Source of the DNA: Branchipolynoe longqiensis
Lineage: Eukaryota; Annelida; Polychaeta; Phyllodocida; Polynoidae
DNA length: 64,000 nucleotides
Assembly (NCBI GenBank): GCA_030323885.1
Contig: CM059198.1
Coordinates: 61,840,917-61,904,916, forward strand
Direction of reading: 5' to 3'
The notes under the pieces were generated by a model. It searched no databases, had not been told where the DNA came from, and saw nothing but the letters and a program-made list of their open reading frames with translations. Positions 51,884 through 63,579 of this stretch are shown piece after piece (the stretch's first letter is position 1; every line of letters starts with the position of its first letter). The translations under genes were made by a program, and so were the position numbers.

Positions 51884-52178
51884 TAAGGTCATATGGGGAC
51901 TGGCACTGACTTGCGACCGTGCGCACGCATGGAGATTTTATAGTGCTGCCCCACTGAGAGACCAGGCCACCAGCACCATGACCTCATATCTCACACAGTC
52001 ACATTATCCTGATACTGAGCTAATCAGTCCTTGTCCTATCCTAATAATGCTGAGTGCCAGCCTAGGTAGCGACAATTATCAATTTTGTAAGTGATTGGAT
52101 TGAATCGGCTGGGAATCGAAATCCTGACCTTCCGCACGGGAAGTCTGCGCTCTACCGAATCGGCCACCGTGCCCGGTT
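51884..52178 (-). mobile_element. SINE-A, variant head, short tail
   Basis: ccatctaaggtcatatgggg to gccaccgtgcccgg. It meets the preceding plus copy tail to tail. Confidence 0.83.
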
Positions 52179-52221
52179 GGTTGTGTTTTGACATCGACAC
52201 ATGGCCAGTCGCGTATGACTG

Positions 52222-52270
52222 GTGAAGTTGTTGTTTAACGTCCTAGCAACATCTAAGGTCATATCAATGA
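52222..52270 (-). mobile_element. SINE-A tail fragment
   Basis: gttgttgtttaacgtcctag plus the following 25 bp. Confidence 0.75.
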
Positions 52271-52359
52271 ATGGTGGATGTTACTAGTCGAGTGTGGCTA
52301 ATTAAATATCAGCAATATTTTCAAGCATAACAAGCATGAATTTCTTACTTAGCTGTTAT

Positions 52360-52860
52360 GTGTTATTATTATTAGTAGCATCATTCATATATTATCCATA
52401 GTATCAATTAATAATATCTTTCATAATATTATTCATATGATTATTCATATTATTCATACTATATCTCATTTGATTCATTTCAATATTCATATTATTACTA
52501 TTATTATTAACAATACTATTAGTTCGTATTATTATTCCTATTATTATTCCTTTTATGACTCTATTATTATTCCTATCATTCTGTTCTTATTATTATTTTC
52601 CTTATTATTAGTCCTGTTAGGGTTCTATTAATATTCTTAATATTCCTATAATTCTTCTGTTCTTCTTCGTATTATGCCTAGAATTATTCCTGTTATGATT
52701 CTATTATTATTCCTATTATCCTTCTGTTCTTCCTATTAGTATTCCTATTATTATTCCTATTATTATTACTAACATTATCACTCTTTTTACTATTACTATG
52801 AATATTACTACCCCATTATTATTCATAATATAACCATCATCATCATTATTACTACAACGT
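52360..52860. repeat. ATT-rich trinucleotide repeat
   Basis: Long imperfect tattattcctattattatt array. ORFs rich in Ile/Tyr/Leu are repeat translations. Confidence 0.9.
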
Positions 52861-53007
52861 GGTTTATTGCAATCCAAGTGTAAACACACATTAATATTTT
52901 TAGGTTGCAATCATTGATTAAGCAGGATGAAAATAATGTTGACTCCAGAAAATTGGTAATCCTCATTCTACTTCTCCTTTTCCTACCCTCGTAATTATAA
53001 GATTCAG

Positions 53008-53100
53008 GCCACGTAGCGACAAGTAAAGATTTGATGAGTCATTGGTTAAGGCCCTGTCACATTAGGACGCATCTCGCAAGCGCCTGGCCAATGTGTAAAT
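53008..53100. mobile_element. SINE-A piece and MITE-11-like left end
   Basis: 53012-53045 is an inverse SINE-A piece (tagcgacaagtaaagattt). 53046 starts taaggccctgtcacattagg, the MITE-11 end; no right end follows because LINE-X begins. Confidence 0.65.
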
Positions 53101-53109
53101 CACTTTTTT

Positions 53110-55577
53110 ATATCGAGAAGTGTCAAATATTTTGGCGCATCAGTTGGGGGGGGGAGGTCAGCGGGGCAAAGTTGGATGTATACATACCATATACAAAATC
53201 AGCTGACGAGATGTGCCCCATTAAGAAAATAAAAATACAAAAAAACCAGGACCCCTGGGTAGACAATGACCTGCTAACGCTCATCATAGCCAAAAGTAAA
53301 CTGGGTAATAAAGCAAAGCTCACAGAAACTATAGAAGACAAACTGGCCTACCATATTGCCAGAAACCACTCTCTCAAAGCTGTGAGAACAGCAAAAAAGA
53401 AATACATAATAAAGCAGGACAGAGACTGGGGAAGCAATACAAACAGATTCTGGAAGAATGTAGACCTATTATTCCCCAAAAATAACAAAGAAGAGCACAC
53501 AACCTTCCAAGATAACGAAGGGACAATACTCTCAGACAAAGATGCAGCAAACAAACTGAACACGCACTTTGCCACAATAGGACAAACGCTGTCAGGAAAA
53601 TTTAAAAAAAGGTGGGAAAATAGATCAGGAACTGTGCAGAATGAAATCCCCACCTGCAAAACAGATATAATAGAAGTAAAAAAACTAATAAATGACATAG
53701 ACACAAATAAACCAAGTGGAATAGACGAAATACCAACCAAAATGCTGAAAGAGGCACTCCAAGCCATCCCAGCCACTATAGTCGACCTATTCAACATCTC
53801 CTTTGAACAGGGGCATTTTATCTCAGCCTGGAAAATGGCAACCATTACCCCTATCCACAAAAGTGGAGACAAACAAAACATGGGAAACTACAGGCCAATA
53901 TCGATTCTTCAAACCCCAGGCAAGCTCATTGAAAAAGTGTTACATAGACACATAAATGAACACCTGGAAAAAAACAATATACTAAACGAAAGACAAGGAG
54001 GTTTCAGGAAACTGCACTCCACATCTAAAACAATAGCTAACCTAACAAATGACATATTGGCGTCAATGAACCAAAAACAATTAGTTGGAGCAGCCTTCAT
54101 TGACTTCAGCAAAGCATTCGATACAGTAGACCATAACATACTATTGGAAAAACTAGAATCCATGGGCATAAAATCCAACACTATGGACTGGATAAAATGC
54201 TACCTGAAAGACAGGCAACAGAGAACAAAAATAAACAATACACTATCAGACAACCAACCTGTCACATGTGGTGTACCCCAAGGGTCAGTGCTAGGGCCAC
54301 TGCTCTTTATAATCTACATAAACGATCTTGAAAAATGGTTACAAACCGAATGCCTCCAACTATATGCAGATGACACAGTCATATATGCAAACGGCACCAC
54401 AGAAGAGGAGGTAATAACTAAACTAAACAAGCTCCTACTAAAACTGGATGAGTGGTGTGAGTCCAACAAAATAACCATCAACACAAGCAAGTCAAAAACA
54501 GTTCTCTTCTCGCATAAACAAATGCCAGAAAGAAAACTACACTGTAAGCTAGGAAGCCAAACACTAGAAAATGTAGACCATTACAAATACCTAGGCCTTG
54601 AGTTGGACAGCCAACTAAACTACAACCTATGTATAAACAAAATTGTCCAAAAGGTAAACCACAAACTGTGGCTATTTGCAAAGCTAAGAGACTACATGAC
54701 ACAAGAAATGTCAATAAAAATCTTCAAGGGCATGGTGCTACCCTATTTTGACTATGGAGATGTAAACTACATGGGTGCAAAGAAAGAACTTCTAAAAAAA
54801 CTGCAAACACTACAGAACAGAGCCCTGAAAATCTGCCTCAGAGTAGACAAGCTGCACCCCACCTATGACATACACAAAAGAACCAAAGTAAAATTGCTAG
54901 AAAATAGGAGAATAATTCATCTGAAAACATTAGCATACAGCTATAGTCAAGACAATAAACTCCTAACAAAACCACAAAGGGCAACTAGAGCAAATAATGC
55001 GCCACTACTAAAGCAGACCAGAAGCCAAATAAAAGCTCACGAGAGAAGCACGCTAGAAATGGCTGCCAAGGTGTGGAATGCCCAAACAGTAAAGGAACGA
55101 CAAATTCCCGACCTAAAAACATACAAAAAATATCTGTGCAAAATAAGGCTAGGAACCCCCAACTAAGCTGCACCGCAAAGGGGCAGGTGATACATGTCAC
55201 GGCCCACCAGCGAGACGCCCAATGGAAGGTAACCATACCAAAAGCACCCAGATAACACACCTCACAGCTGCGTACAAGCCTATGATATGTAAATAGGAGT
55301 AGGCTAGTCTAGAAATAAGAGTAGAAAAAATAAAGCACATATATGCCAAGAAAATCCAAAAAAATTAACATAGACTACTATAGTACTAACCAGACCAACC
55401 AACTATCTATCTGCTACTGAAATACAGGCAATCAAATACCTTATCAGCAGCTACTGTGTGATAAGACAACACCAACACTACAGCTGGCCAGCATTGAAAA
55501 CAAGCCTGAATACCCAGGCTTATATGCTATGGACAGTATAAATACAGCCTCAATAAAAAAAAATAAAAAAAATTTTA
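53110..55577 (+). mobile_element. LINE-X, 5'-truncated non-LTR retrotransposon
   Basis: It comprises the C-terminal two-thirds of ORF2 plus a ~410-bp 3' UTR ending ctcaataaaaaaaaataaa at the assembly gap. ORF1 and the APE endonuclease are missing. The exact 5' junction lies somewhere in 53100-53165. A second, 3'-only copy is at 47634-48004. Confidence 0.9.
53163..55166 (+). CDS. LINE-X reverse transcriptase (5'-truncated ORF2)
   Basis: The frame is open from 53031, but the first ~45 codons come from flanking DNA. Recognisable LINE protein starts near KLDVYIPYTKSADEM. It has the linker region DPWVDNDLLTLI, RT motifs MGNYRPISILQTPGKLIEK, FIDFSKAFDTVDH (first catalytic Asp), GVPQGSVLGPLLFIIYINDL, and YADD at 54363-54374. 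The thumb/C-terminal region holds LQNRALKICLRVDKLHP. The frame is unbroken to the stop at 55164. Sequence style places it in the CR1/Jockey group of LINEs. Without endonuclease and ORF1 it cannot move itself; the absence of stops suggests recent insertion. Confidence 0.92.
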   Translation, partial: GAKLDVYIPYTKSADEMCPIKKIKIQKNQDPWVDNDLLTLIIAKSKLGNKAKLTETIEDKLAYHIARNHSLKAVRTAKKKYIIKQDRDWGSNTNRFWKNVDLLFPKNNKEEHTTFQDNEGTILSDKDAANKLNTHFATIGQTLSGKFKKRWENRSGTVQNEIPTCKTDIIEVKKLINDIDTNKPSGIDEIPTKMLKEALQAIPATIVDLFNISFEQGHFISAWKMATITPIHKSGDKQNMGNYRPISILQTPGKLIEKVLHRHINEHLEKNNILNERQGGFRKLHSTSKTIANLTNDILASMNQKQLVGAAFIDFSKAFDTVDHNILLEKLESMGIKSNTMDWIKCYLKDRQQRTKINNTLSDNQPVTCGVPQGSVLGPLLFIIYINDLEKWLQTECLQLYADDTVIYANGTTEEEVITKLNKLLLKLDEWCESNKITINTSKSKTVLFSHKQMPERKLHCKLGSQTLENVDHYKYLGLELDSQLNYNLCINKIVQKVNHKLWLFAKLRDYMTQEMSIKIFKGMVLPYFDYGDVNYMGAKKELLKKLQTLQNRALKICLRVDKLHPTYDIHKRTKVKLLENRRIIHLKTLAYSYSQDNKLLTKPQRATRANNAPLLKQTRSQIKAHERSTLEMAAKVWNAQTVKERQIPDLKTYKKYLCKIRLGTPN

Positions 55578-56072
55578 NNNNNNNNNNNNNNNNNNNNNNN
55601 NNNNNNNNNNNNNNNNNNNNNNNNNNNNNNNNNNNNNNNNNNNNNNNNNNNNNNNNNNNNNNNNNNNNNNNNNNNNNNNNNNNNNNNNNNNNNNNNNNNN
55701 NNNNNNNNNNNNNNNNNNNNNNNNNNNNNNNNNNNNNNNNNNNNNNNNNNNNNNNNNNNNNNNNNNNNNNNNNNNNNNNNNNNNNNNNNNNNNNNNNNNN
55801 NNNNNNNNNNNNNNNNNNNNNNNNNNNNNNNNNNNNNNNNNNNNNNNNNNNNNNNNNNNNNNNNNNNNNNNNNNNNNNNNNNNNNNNNNNNNNNNNNNNN
55901 NNNNNNNNNNNNNNNNNNNNNNNNNNNNNNNNNNNNNNNNNNNNNNNNNNNNNNNNNNNNNNNNNNNNNNNNNNNNNNNNNNNNNNNNNNNNNNNNNNNN
56001 NNNNNNNNNNNNNNNNNNNNNNNNNNNNNNNNNNNNNNNNNNNNNNNNNNNNNNNNNNNNNNNNNNNNNNNN
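55578..56072. other. Assembly gap
   Basis: 495 undetermined bases directly after the A-rich LINE-X 3' end. ORFs shown through it would be artefacts. Confidence 1.
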
Positions 56073-56076
56073 TGTG

Positions 56077-56392
56077 AGACCAGCCGGGATGGCCGAAAGA
56101 GGTAGAGCGTCCGTCTCCCGTGCTGGTAGATCCTGGGGTCGTGGGTTCGAATCCTATATCTGATACTTGTCACTTCCTAGCCAGGCGCTCGGCATTATTA
56201 GGACAGGGCAAGTACTGGTGTTCTCAGTGTCAGAATAATGTGACTGAGTAGGATACCAGGTCATGGTGCCAGCGGCCTGATTTCCCAGTGGGACAGCACT
56301 ATAAAATCGCCATGAGGGCGCACTGTCACAAGTCGGTACGTGTCCTGATATGATGTTAGATGTTGCTAGGACGTAAAACAACAAGAACAACC
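56077..56392 (+). mobile_element. SINE-A, full length
   Basis: agccgggatggccgaaagag head, box B gggttcgaatcc, body and gtaaaacaacaagaac tail. The gap lies 4 bp upstream. Confidence 0.87.
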
Positions 56393-57018
56393 CTCAACGT
56401 TCCTGACTAGATGTACAATATCAGCAGACCACCTACGGAGGATGTATGGGGCCACTTGCCCGGTCACAAATACGGAGTTCCACCAGCCAGGGTTTATCAC
56501 CTAATAACTTACAATCAGCAGCCCTAGGAGGCCTGTCTGTGGTTAGCTTGGAATGAGAAGTTATTGGGTACACATAACATATATACATATATATATTATT
56601 AGTTCATTCCATAATAATTAGCAAACAGAACATAACAGAAAGGAGACAAGTCAGATTCGTATAGATCGAGCCTATAACTCTGGCTGGCCCCTTAGACCTA
56701 ACGTTAATTTTATTGAACTAAATCATTGGCGAAACGGGCCGTGAGTAGGGGGGGTGAGGCGCCACCTGGAGGGAAGGAGGGGAATTAGAGGAGCTGCTTG
56801 GAAGCATGCCTCCCGGTTTCCAGGCCGCACCCCAACCTCCAGTAACCCATAGTAGAAAGGAGCATATCAAAAGGAAAGGTTGCAGGAGCAGTCGTAATAA
56901 TAACAATAGAAGACAGAAAAATGACATACATAATAATATTTGCATAAGTACTTTATACCTCACATATATATATTATATATGTATATATATATATTATATA
57001 TATATATATACATATATT
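56393..57018. other. Unassigned, with TA microsatellite
   Basis: No gene. TA-rich run at 56962-57018. Confidence 0.5.
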
Positions 57019-57483
57019 ATTGAAGAGGTCAGGCATAAAAGCAGGTAGGTAAGACTAGGCGTACAGATTGAGATAAACATTGGAATTAAACCCTCAAAAA
57101 CATTATTTTGTTATATTCCTACACTTTTGTTCATTTTTAATTAAATTTTCTTTTAAATTTTAATTTTTAAATTTTAATTTAAAAAAAAAAAACTCTCTGC
57201 AAGGTATGTTTACAATAAACTGAGGTGCTACAATAAATGCATACAAATTCCGTACAGACCGAAAGGATCCCAGAAAAGCGATGCTTATCTAGCTGGTATC
57301 CATGATGTGAATGGACAAGTGATGACAATAACAAATTATTAAACTTAAGCTACATCATTGCTCCATAACCATGTGATCATATGAAACGTGGAATTAGTGA
57401 GAATTACAATTATTCTCAGGTAGAATTCTTTTATTTAAACTACATTTTTGGATTGGTGTTTACATGCTTTTGCGCCTGAACTA
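57019..57483 (-). mobile_element. MITE-3 copy with AT-rich insert
   Basis: Ends gaagaggtcaggcataaaag and tgcttttgcgcctgaact. Inner blocks gataaacattggaattaaac (57070) and ccataaccatgtgatcatat (57363) match 59483-59720, but about 230 extra bp lie between (57110-57345). Confidence 0.7.
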
Positions 57484-57584
57484 TATATGAAGAGCTCTTT
57501 TCCAAAATGCGAGAAGCACCAATTCAAAAAATGTAGTTTGCAATGCGGATGCCAAGTTTGTAGATCATGTTTTAGAAAAGATAC

Positions 57585-57615
<31 letters not shown>

Positions 57616-57745
57616 GAAGAGGTCTTTTCCAAAACAAAAGTTTGCAATGCCAATGCCAAGTTTGTAGATCATGTTTTGGAAAAAAGGTACATATATATAT
57701 ATATATATATATGAAGAGCTCTTTTCCAAAACATGATCTCCAAAC
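57484..57745. repeat. MITE-15: three short palindromic units separated by (TA)n
   Basis: Each ~95-bp unit has gaagagctcttttccaaaa at one end and atgttttggaaaa-type at the other, around gccaagtttgtagatc. TA runs of 20-30 bp separate them. The third unit is cut by SINE-C. Confidence 0.75.
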
Positions 57746-57935
57746 TTGGCATAGGGGTGATGCATATGGGAAATATTGCGCCGAGAGCGGGACTCGAACC
57801 CACATCTCTTTGCATTCTGGGCCAGTGTGCTAACCATTACACCACCTAGGCTCCCTGATATCACCATACTACCCATGCCTACCTGTCTATGTGGTTACTT
57901 GCCTGAGAGGTCAGTGCCAACTGCTAAACTCCTCC
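57737..57935 (-). mobile_element. SINE-C, 3' truncated
   Basis: Leader at 57935, tRNA-like head 57780-57855 (inverse of gtaatggttagcacactggc; box B gtgggttcgagtcccgc), ends near 57745. Confidence 0.8.
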
Positions 57936-57936
57936 C

Positions 57937-58245
57937 CCTAGAATTGTAAGTCTTTGAATGCTTACAATTACATACATACAGGCAATGCATTTACACATAC
58001 ATACACAGGGCAGGTTCAACAACCATACAGCACATAGCATGTATCGGGTCATGGTCACGGCACCAGTGTTGTGGGGGTGGTGAAACTGGGAAATATTTCG
58101 CCTAGAGCGGGACTCGAACCCACATCTCTTTGCATTCCGGGCCAGTGTGCTAACCATTACACCACCTAGGCTCCCTGCTATAGCCATACTACCCACGCCT
58201 ACCTGTCTATGTGGTTACTTGCCTGAGAGGTCAGTGCCGACTACT
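57937..58245 (-). mobile_element. SINE-C, reference copy
   Basis: About 310 bp: 5' leader (mirror of cctgagaggtcagtgccgac), tRNA-like head with box A tggtgtaatggttagcac and box B gggttcgagtcccgctct, a tail with catgacccgatacatgc and a final cttacaattctaggggg. The acceptor-stem halves do not pair, so this is a SINE and not a tRNA gene. Confidence 0.82.
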
Positions 58246-58686
58246 ACATATATCTATATATGAATATATGAAGATCATTTGATGATGGCTAGATACGGAT
58301 ATGGACGCATGCACTCTTCCCATTTCGCCTTATTATTGATGCCCATATAAGGGCGCGGTCCCTTTGGCCACTTCCTGTGCGCGCGCAGACCGCCGGGTTC
58401 CATCGACTTCCGGAAACCTGGTGGCAAATCAGTTTACTTTGGTAGGCTGACTCATCGGACTGGACGCGGCATTGACCTCGGGAAGGTCAATACATGACCT
58501 TGACCTTGCGCAAGCGCCGACTTCAACCCGACTGGCGGGAGTCCCGCACGCTTGTTAGCTCACGCACACAGCTGTGGTTCTGGGTATGCCCGCAAGGGGG
58601 CAGGGTAGAGCCGCTGGGCAAACCCCACTAAGTCGACCACTTAGACCAATTTCAATAACTGAAATATTGCCCGTCTTTTGTGATGT
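58246..58686. other. Unassigned, partly CpG-rich
   Basis: 58360-58620 is GC-rich with cttccgg motifs. No exon or promoter that I can support. Confidence 0.4.
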
Positions 58687-59030
58687 TTAAAGCTGCATAG
58701 TCCGATGAAAATATCAAATTTTCAAAACCAAAACACTTATCGAGATTTGATTCTACATGTCTACCTTAGACACCGGTCAGCGTATTAAGCATTTGTTTCC
58801 ACACAGAAGGGAACATAGAACATGTTACGGCTGAAGCCAATTATGTCAGAGTTTTGGAATGCTTGCCAAAATTAATTTTAAATGTTGGAACTTCAAATAT
58901 CTAAAATGTTAGCCTCTCAAAATAACAAATTCTTTCAAACTAAAGTAATGTAGACTGTAGCAATTAATTTAATATATTTATCTCAGAACAATGACAGAAA
59001 CTAAAAAACTATCGGACCGTGCACCTATAA
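58687..59030 (+). mobile_element. MITE-1, full length
   Basis: ttaaagctgcatagtccgat to atcggaccgtgcacctataa. Confidence 0.85.
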
Positions 59031-59482
59031 GCCTTGTTATTTTAACAATGTGCCCCAGATTAATACAGATCTGTATGATATGGTTATCTACAGGGCTTTT
59101 AGTAAGTTTGGTTTAATATATTTTGACGTCACGCAAATATTCAGATAAGATGGGACCCAGTAGTTTACCAAATAAGGATCTGTGCAAGGCTACGGTGGGG
59201 TGTGTGAAAGTACAACGTCTGAACACTTTGACTTCTGGATACTGAATGGTTTATTCCTGTTCAGGGCCCACTGATCCGCCGGCTAAACTTTCCATGATGT
59301 CATCTCATTTACATACTCCTTTGTTTCACTCACTTTCTAGAACAACATGCATCTCATCATTAACATATATTACCCCTGTGGCTGGACGTCTATTACGCAT
59401 ATATCACAGGGTGGTAAGGAGACTGCATCAATCTAGACAACTTGACCGGTCCTTGTGCTATATCAAATATGCAGCTCCATTA
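59031..59482. other. Unassigned sequence
   Basis: The 79-codon ORF (59246-59485) has no recognisable motif or repeat relation. I do not call it. Confidence 0.4.
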
Positions 59483-59720
59483 TAGTTCGGTGCAAAACCA
59501 CGTAAATGCCAATCCAAAAATTGACTTTAAATACAAGATTTTTACCAGAAAATAAGATTAAAGCTCACTAATTCCACTTCTCATATGATCACATGGTTAT
59601 GGAGCAATACACAAAACATTTGGAATATAAAATACTAAATTTATTGAAGGTTTGATTCCAATGTTTTTCTCCATTTTTTTAAATTGGCGTTTACATGGTT
59701 TTGAGCCTGAACTCTTCATG
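59483..59720 (+). mobile_element. MITE-3, reference copy
   Basis: 238 bp with inverted ends: gttcggtgcaaaaccacgta at the left and ggttttgagcctgaactct at the right. The second-level mirror is atgccaatcc against aattggcgt. Confidence 0.8.
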
Positions 59721-60232
59721 TTTAAATTCGAGCAAAATCTGCATTGATATGAATCAGCTATAAAGGCTATTAAGGCTGTGTTAGGTTTCATCATACAGTG
59801 TTTGTCTATGTTGACATAGAGTTGATGAACTGAGAGAGGATGCCACCACGCCCAGGATGGCAGCAACTGGATTCTCTGTAATTAACGGGTTGTCTCTAAT
59901 CAACTGATTGATTAATCTACAGGGTTTCATAAAGTCTGCACTGCAAAAGTACAAAGTACAAGAAGGTGAATGACCACAGAGAGCTCTCAATTCAACTTCT
60001 AAAGTCTAGGAATCTGCACAATTTCATGAATTATTCACCCCAACAGTAGCAGGATATGATAGATAGTTATTTGAACAAGATATACCCGTTCCAGTAATCC
60101 ACAAACCTAACCTTCGAAGGTGCAATCAAAACTACAAACTAACATAGTATATATAGAATAAAACACTAATTGCATGAGCACAAGGTATTTTTATAAATGT
60201 TATTTATGTGAAATATAAAATGGAGTTTTATA
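59721..60232. other. Unassigned sequence
   Basis: No gene or shared repeat. Confidence 0.4.
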
Positions 60233-60754
60233 TCATCATCATGCTGTCGGTCACGATGCGACAAGGACTGCTTTCATTACCTGACTGCTGCTCTCCATTT
60301 AGCTCTCTGCTGTGAGAGTGATGTCCATGAGTCAGTCTTAATGTCTCTCAGCTTCAGGTTTCTCTTGATGATATCCTTCAACCGGTGATGAGGGCACCCT
60401 CTCTTTCTGTAACCAGAGGACAGTTGAGAGTAGAGGATCTGCTTTGGTAGCCTGTCTGATGACATCCTCATGAGGTGTCCAGTCCACCGGAGATTCTTTT
60501 TGATCAGAACACCTTCCATACAGGGCAGCCCCGTCCATTCGAGTATTTCCTTATTTGTCACTTTGTCCTTCCAGGTTAGTCTCATGATCGAACGCAGATG
60601 TTGCATCATGAAGGCATGCAGCTTTTTCACCTGTCATCTGTACACTGTCCAGGCCTCGGCTCCGTATAGTAGGGTGGATAGCACGATTGCATGGTAGATC
60701 TTGCCTTTGACCTGCATGGACACATGCTGGTTGTTCCAGAGTCTCTGGTGTTTT
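60233..60754 (-). pseudogene. LINE-Y 3' fragment with 13-bp duplication
   Basis: A 522-bp 5'-truncated insertion flanked by ATGGAGTTTTATA at 60220-60232 and 60755-60767. The minus frame encodes HVSMQVKGKIYHAIVLSTLL, YGAEAWTVYR, a stop, then KKLHAFMMQHLRSIMRLTW, NLRWTGHLMRMSSDRLPKQ and LYSQLSSGYRKRGCP to the end. This is the C-terminus of non-LTR ORF2. The internal stop and truncation make it dead. The tail is (GAT)n at 60233. Confidence 0.88.
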
Positions 60755-60770
60755 ATGGAGTTTTATACAC

Positions 60771-61275
60771 ATATTATATTAATGCAACTTGAGGAGTTAG
60801 TTATATGAAGACCTCTGGAAAGTTCTAGAACAAGTAGCTTGAACTGTATGGTCAGCACCTGTGTGTGCATGCAAGTAGGGATTGGGTGCTGTCTGGGGGT
60901 TTATAAGCAGGCGCCACACATCAGTACAATGCCTGCTGCCACTGAATTCTATTTAAATAATGGGGTCCAAAATAATTTTAAAAGGAAATCAATCCATATG
61001 GATTATGACCACTACTGCACAGCGGTGAAAACAAGCGCATGCACTTAACCATCATGAACAAAACAAACAAACGAACACTAAGCACACAAACAGCGTAGTA
61101 GATTGCAAAATCATGTGGTAGTTTCTATAACCGAGCCTTCCAATCGATTTTCTAATGGATTATTGGGCAGCTATGTCCTGGAGACTATGCTGCAGGTTTA
61201 GCATATTTTGCTTGTTCAGCAGCCATGTCCTCGGAACAAGACTGTTGGAGTAACTTTGAACATACCAGACACAAA
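60771..61275. other. Unassigned sequence
   Basis: No gene or repeat recognised. Confidence 0.4.
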
Positions 61276-61738
61276 GGCCGTAATCGATTAACATGACCCG
61301 CGCGACTCGGGTCATCCGAGTTGTCTGAATTTCAAATAGAACACCGTGAGTGGAGTCGACAAATACACGTGCTGTGTGTAAAACGACCCGACCCCAGTAA
61401 CCCACCTCTTAGCTGGGGTTTGCGAGGAGTGATGACGTCACATCTGAGCTGCTACCTGTAGGATAACCGCTACCAGTACAACTCCTACGTGTTGTTTTAA
61501 TGATTTCTTTTTTTAATAACCCAGATTGTCAGCTTCTACAATCATAAACTACTTTAAATCCTATTTTGCTGTAAATATAATGGTTATTGAAAAAAAAGAT
61601 TAAGCTTTAGATTAAGCCAGATTTTTTCCATCCCGAGCATGGAGAAGCGTATTCAATTATTAGACCCGAGTCTGTAGGATGTGCGCATGCGCCAAAAAGT
61701 GGCTGGGGTGACCCGAGTTGATTAATCGATTACGCCCG
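61276..61738. mobile_element. MITE-14
   Basis: Inverted ends ggccgtaatcgattaa and ttaatcgattacgccc, then mirrored gacccg/cgggtc motifs. About 460 bp, AT-rich middle, no coding. Confidence 0.78.
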
Positions 61739-61747
61739 AAGGGTTTC

Positions 61748-61795
61748 TTTGTTGTTGCTTTACGTCCTAGCAACAACTAAGGTCATTTCAGGGCA
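61748..61795 (-). mobile_element. SINE-A tail fragment
   Basis: tgttgctttacgtcctagca and the following block, starting directly after MITE-14. Confidence 0.7.
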
Positions 61796-61957
61796 TGACA
61801 CAAAGGGAATACACAAGGGTAACACACACAGCGCACGAGGCGTGTTCAGGGCGCACGGGTGAAAGAGCAATGGGCCTTGTTGCCTGCGCACGTGGGTAGG
61901 TGCGGGTTACTATGGTTACTATTTCAAACAGCGTTTGGGTGACCAGAGTCAGCACTC

Positions 61958-62290
61958 TGTTTGTTGTTGTTTTAAGTCCTAGCAACAACTAAGGTCATAT
62001 CATGATGGGTACCGACTTGTAACAGTGCACACTCATGGTGACTTTACAGTGCTGCCCCACTGGAAGACCAGGCCGCCAGCACCATGACCTGATATCCCAC
62101 TCAGTCACAAAATCCTGACACTGAGCCAGTCCTTGCCCTATCCTAATAATGCTGAGCGCCTGGCTAGGAAGCAACAAGTATCAATTTTAAAGTCATTCGT
62201 TTGACTCGACCAGGGTTGGAACCCACAATCCCATGGTCTATCAACACGGTAGACGGACACTCTAACTCATTCGGCCATCCCGTCTGGTCT
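61958..62290 (-). mobile_element. SINE-A, full length
   Basis: Tail gttgttgttttaagtcctag to head gccatcccgtctgg, about 330 bp. Box B mirror is gggttggaaccc, one base off. Confidence 0.88.
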
Positions 62291-62389
62291 TCAGCAGTCT
62301 GTAGTTGGGGGGTGGGGGTCATTGCATAACACGTGGTGAACACTCAATGACTCATATAGGAAGTGATATTTTATCTAACGGGTAAACTA

Positions 62390-63340
62390 TTTGCTGGGAA
62401 AAGGGGCTATGGAGTGTGTGAGGGGAGGGGGTTAGGCTCGTTAGGGGGTGTGTGAGGGGGGGGGTGCGGTGGTTGGCGGGTGTGAGGTGATTGGGGGTTA
62501 TTTGTTATGGGTGTGTGTGGGGGTGCGAGGGTTGTGGTGTGTGTGGTTTGGGAGTGGTGGTGTTGGGGGTGTGTAGGAGGTGTAGGGGTTTAGGCTGTGT
62601 GAGGGGGTTGCAGGGGTCGTGGGTCAGTGAGGGGAGTGCGGGTGTTGGGGTGTGTAGGGGTAAGGGGTTTTAGGCTGTGTGATGGGGTGCGTGGGTTGGG
62701 GAGTGTGTGAGGGGGGTTATGGGTTTAGGCTGTGTGGAGGGTGTGTGTAGGTGTGTGGGGGGGTGCGGGTGTTGGGGTGTGTTGGGGGGTAAGTGGTTTA
62801 GACTGTGTGAATGGGTGTGGGGGTTGGGGTGTTTGAGGGGTGGGGGGGTGGGGGTTTGTTGTTGGTGTGTGTGTGTGGTGGGGTAAGTGGTTTAGGGACT
62901 GTGTGACTGGTGTGGTGTGGTGGGGAGTGTGTGAGTGGTGTGTAGGGGGGTAATGTGGTTTAGACTGTGACGGGGTGCGGGGGTTTGGGGGCGGTGATGG
63001 GTGTGGGTGTTGGGGGTGTGTAGGGGGTGGTAAGGGGTTTAGACTGTGTGACGGGGTGTGGGGGTTGGGGTGTGTGAGGGGTGCGGGTGTTGGGGTGTGT
63101 AGGGGGGTAAGTGGTTTAGACTGTGTGACGGGGTGCGGAGGTTGGGATGTGTGAGTGGTGCGGGTGTTGGGGTGTGTGGGGTGCGGGTGTTGGGGTGTGT
63201 AGGGGGGTAAGGGGTTTAGGCTATGTGAGGAGGTACGGGGGTTGGTTGTGAGTGACGGGGATCAGGGGTGTGTGACGGTGTAGGGGGTTAGGGGTGTGTG
63301 AAGGGGTGCAGGGGTTGGGGGGGATGAGGGGGTGGGGGGT
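62390..63340 (+). repeat. GT-rich degenerate minisatellite
   Basis: Recurring ggtttagactgtgtgacggg and ggtgttggggtgtgtagggg blocks spaced irregularly (about 60-120 bp). Gly/Val/Cys ORFs are repeat translations. Confidence 0.9.
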
Positions 63341-63579
63341 GACGGAGCGCCGATGGGAAAATCTGCGATGGGAGTTTGGGGTTGACCTGAGTCATTGGTT
63401 ACTTATAATAATATATATATATAATAACAATGGAGCTCCATATTATTATTAGTCAACATATTTCAAGGCGGGAAGACCATTTCTACGGTGTTAACACTAT
63501 CAATAGCATGTCCCCTTTAAGCTAGTTATTTGTCTAAATTCGATTAATAATAAAGAGGAATATGTCTACTCTCATAATA
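63341..63579. other. Unassigned sequence
   Basis: Short TA run near 63411. Nothing else. Confidence 0.4.

Noticed and set aside
53348..53881. 177-residue minus-strand ORF
   Set aside because: Antisense shadow of LINE-X reverse transcriptase.
55529..56173. ORFs across the second gap
   Set aside because: They run through undetermined bases only.
57780..57855. Possible tRNA gene
   Set aside because: Boxes A and B are present, but acceptor-stem halves do not pair and the segment recurs as the head of SINE-C.
59246..59485. 79-residue ORF
   Set aside because: No motif, codon signal or conservation that I can judge; length is within chance expectation.
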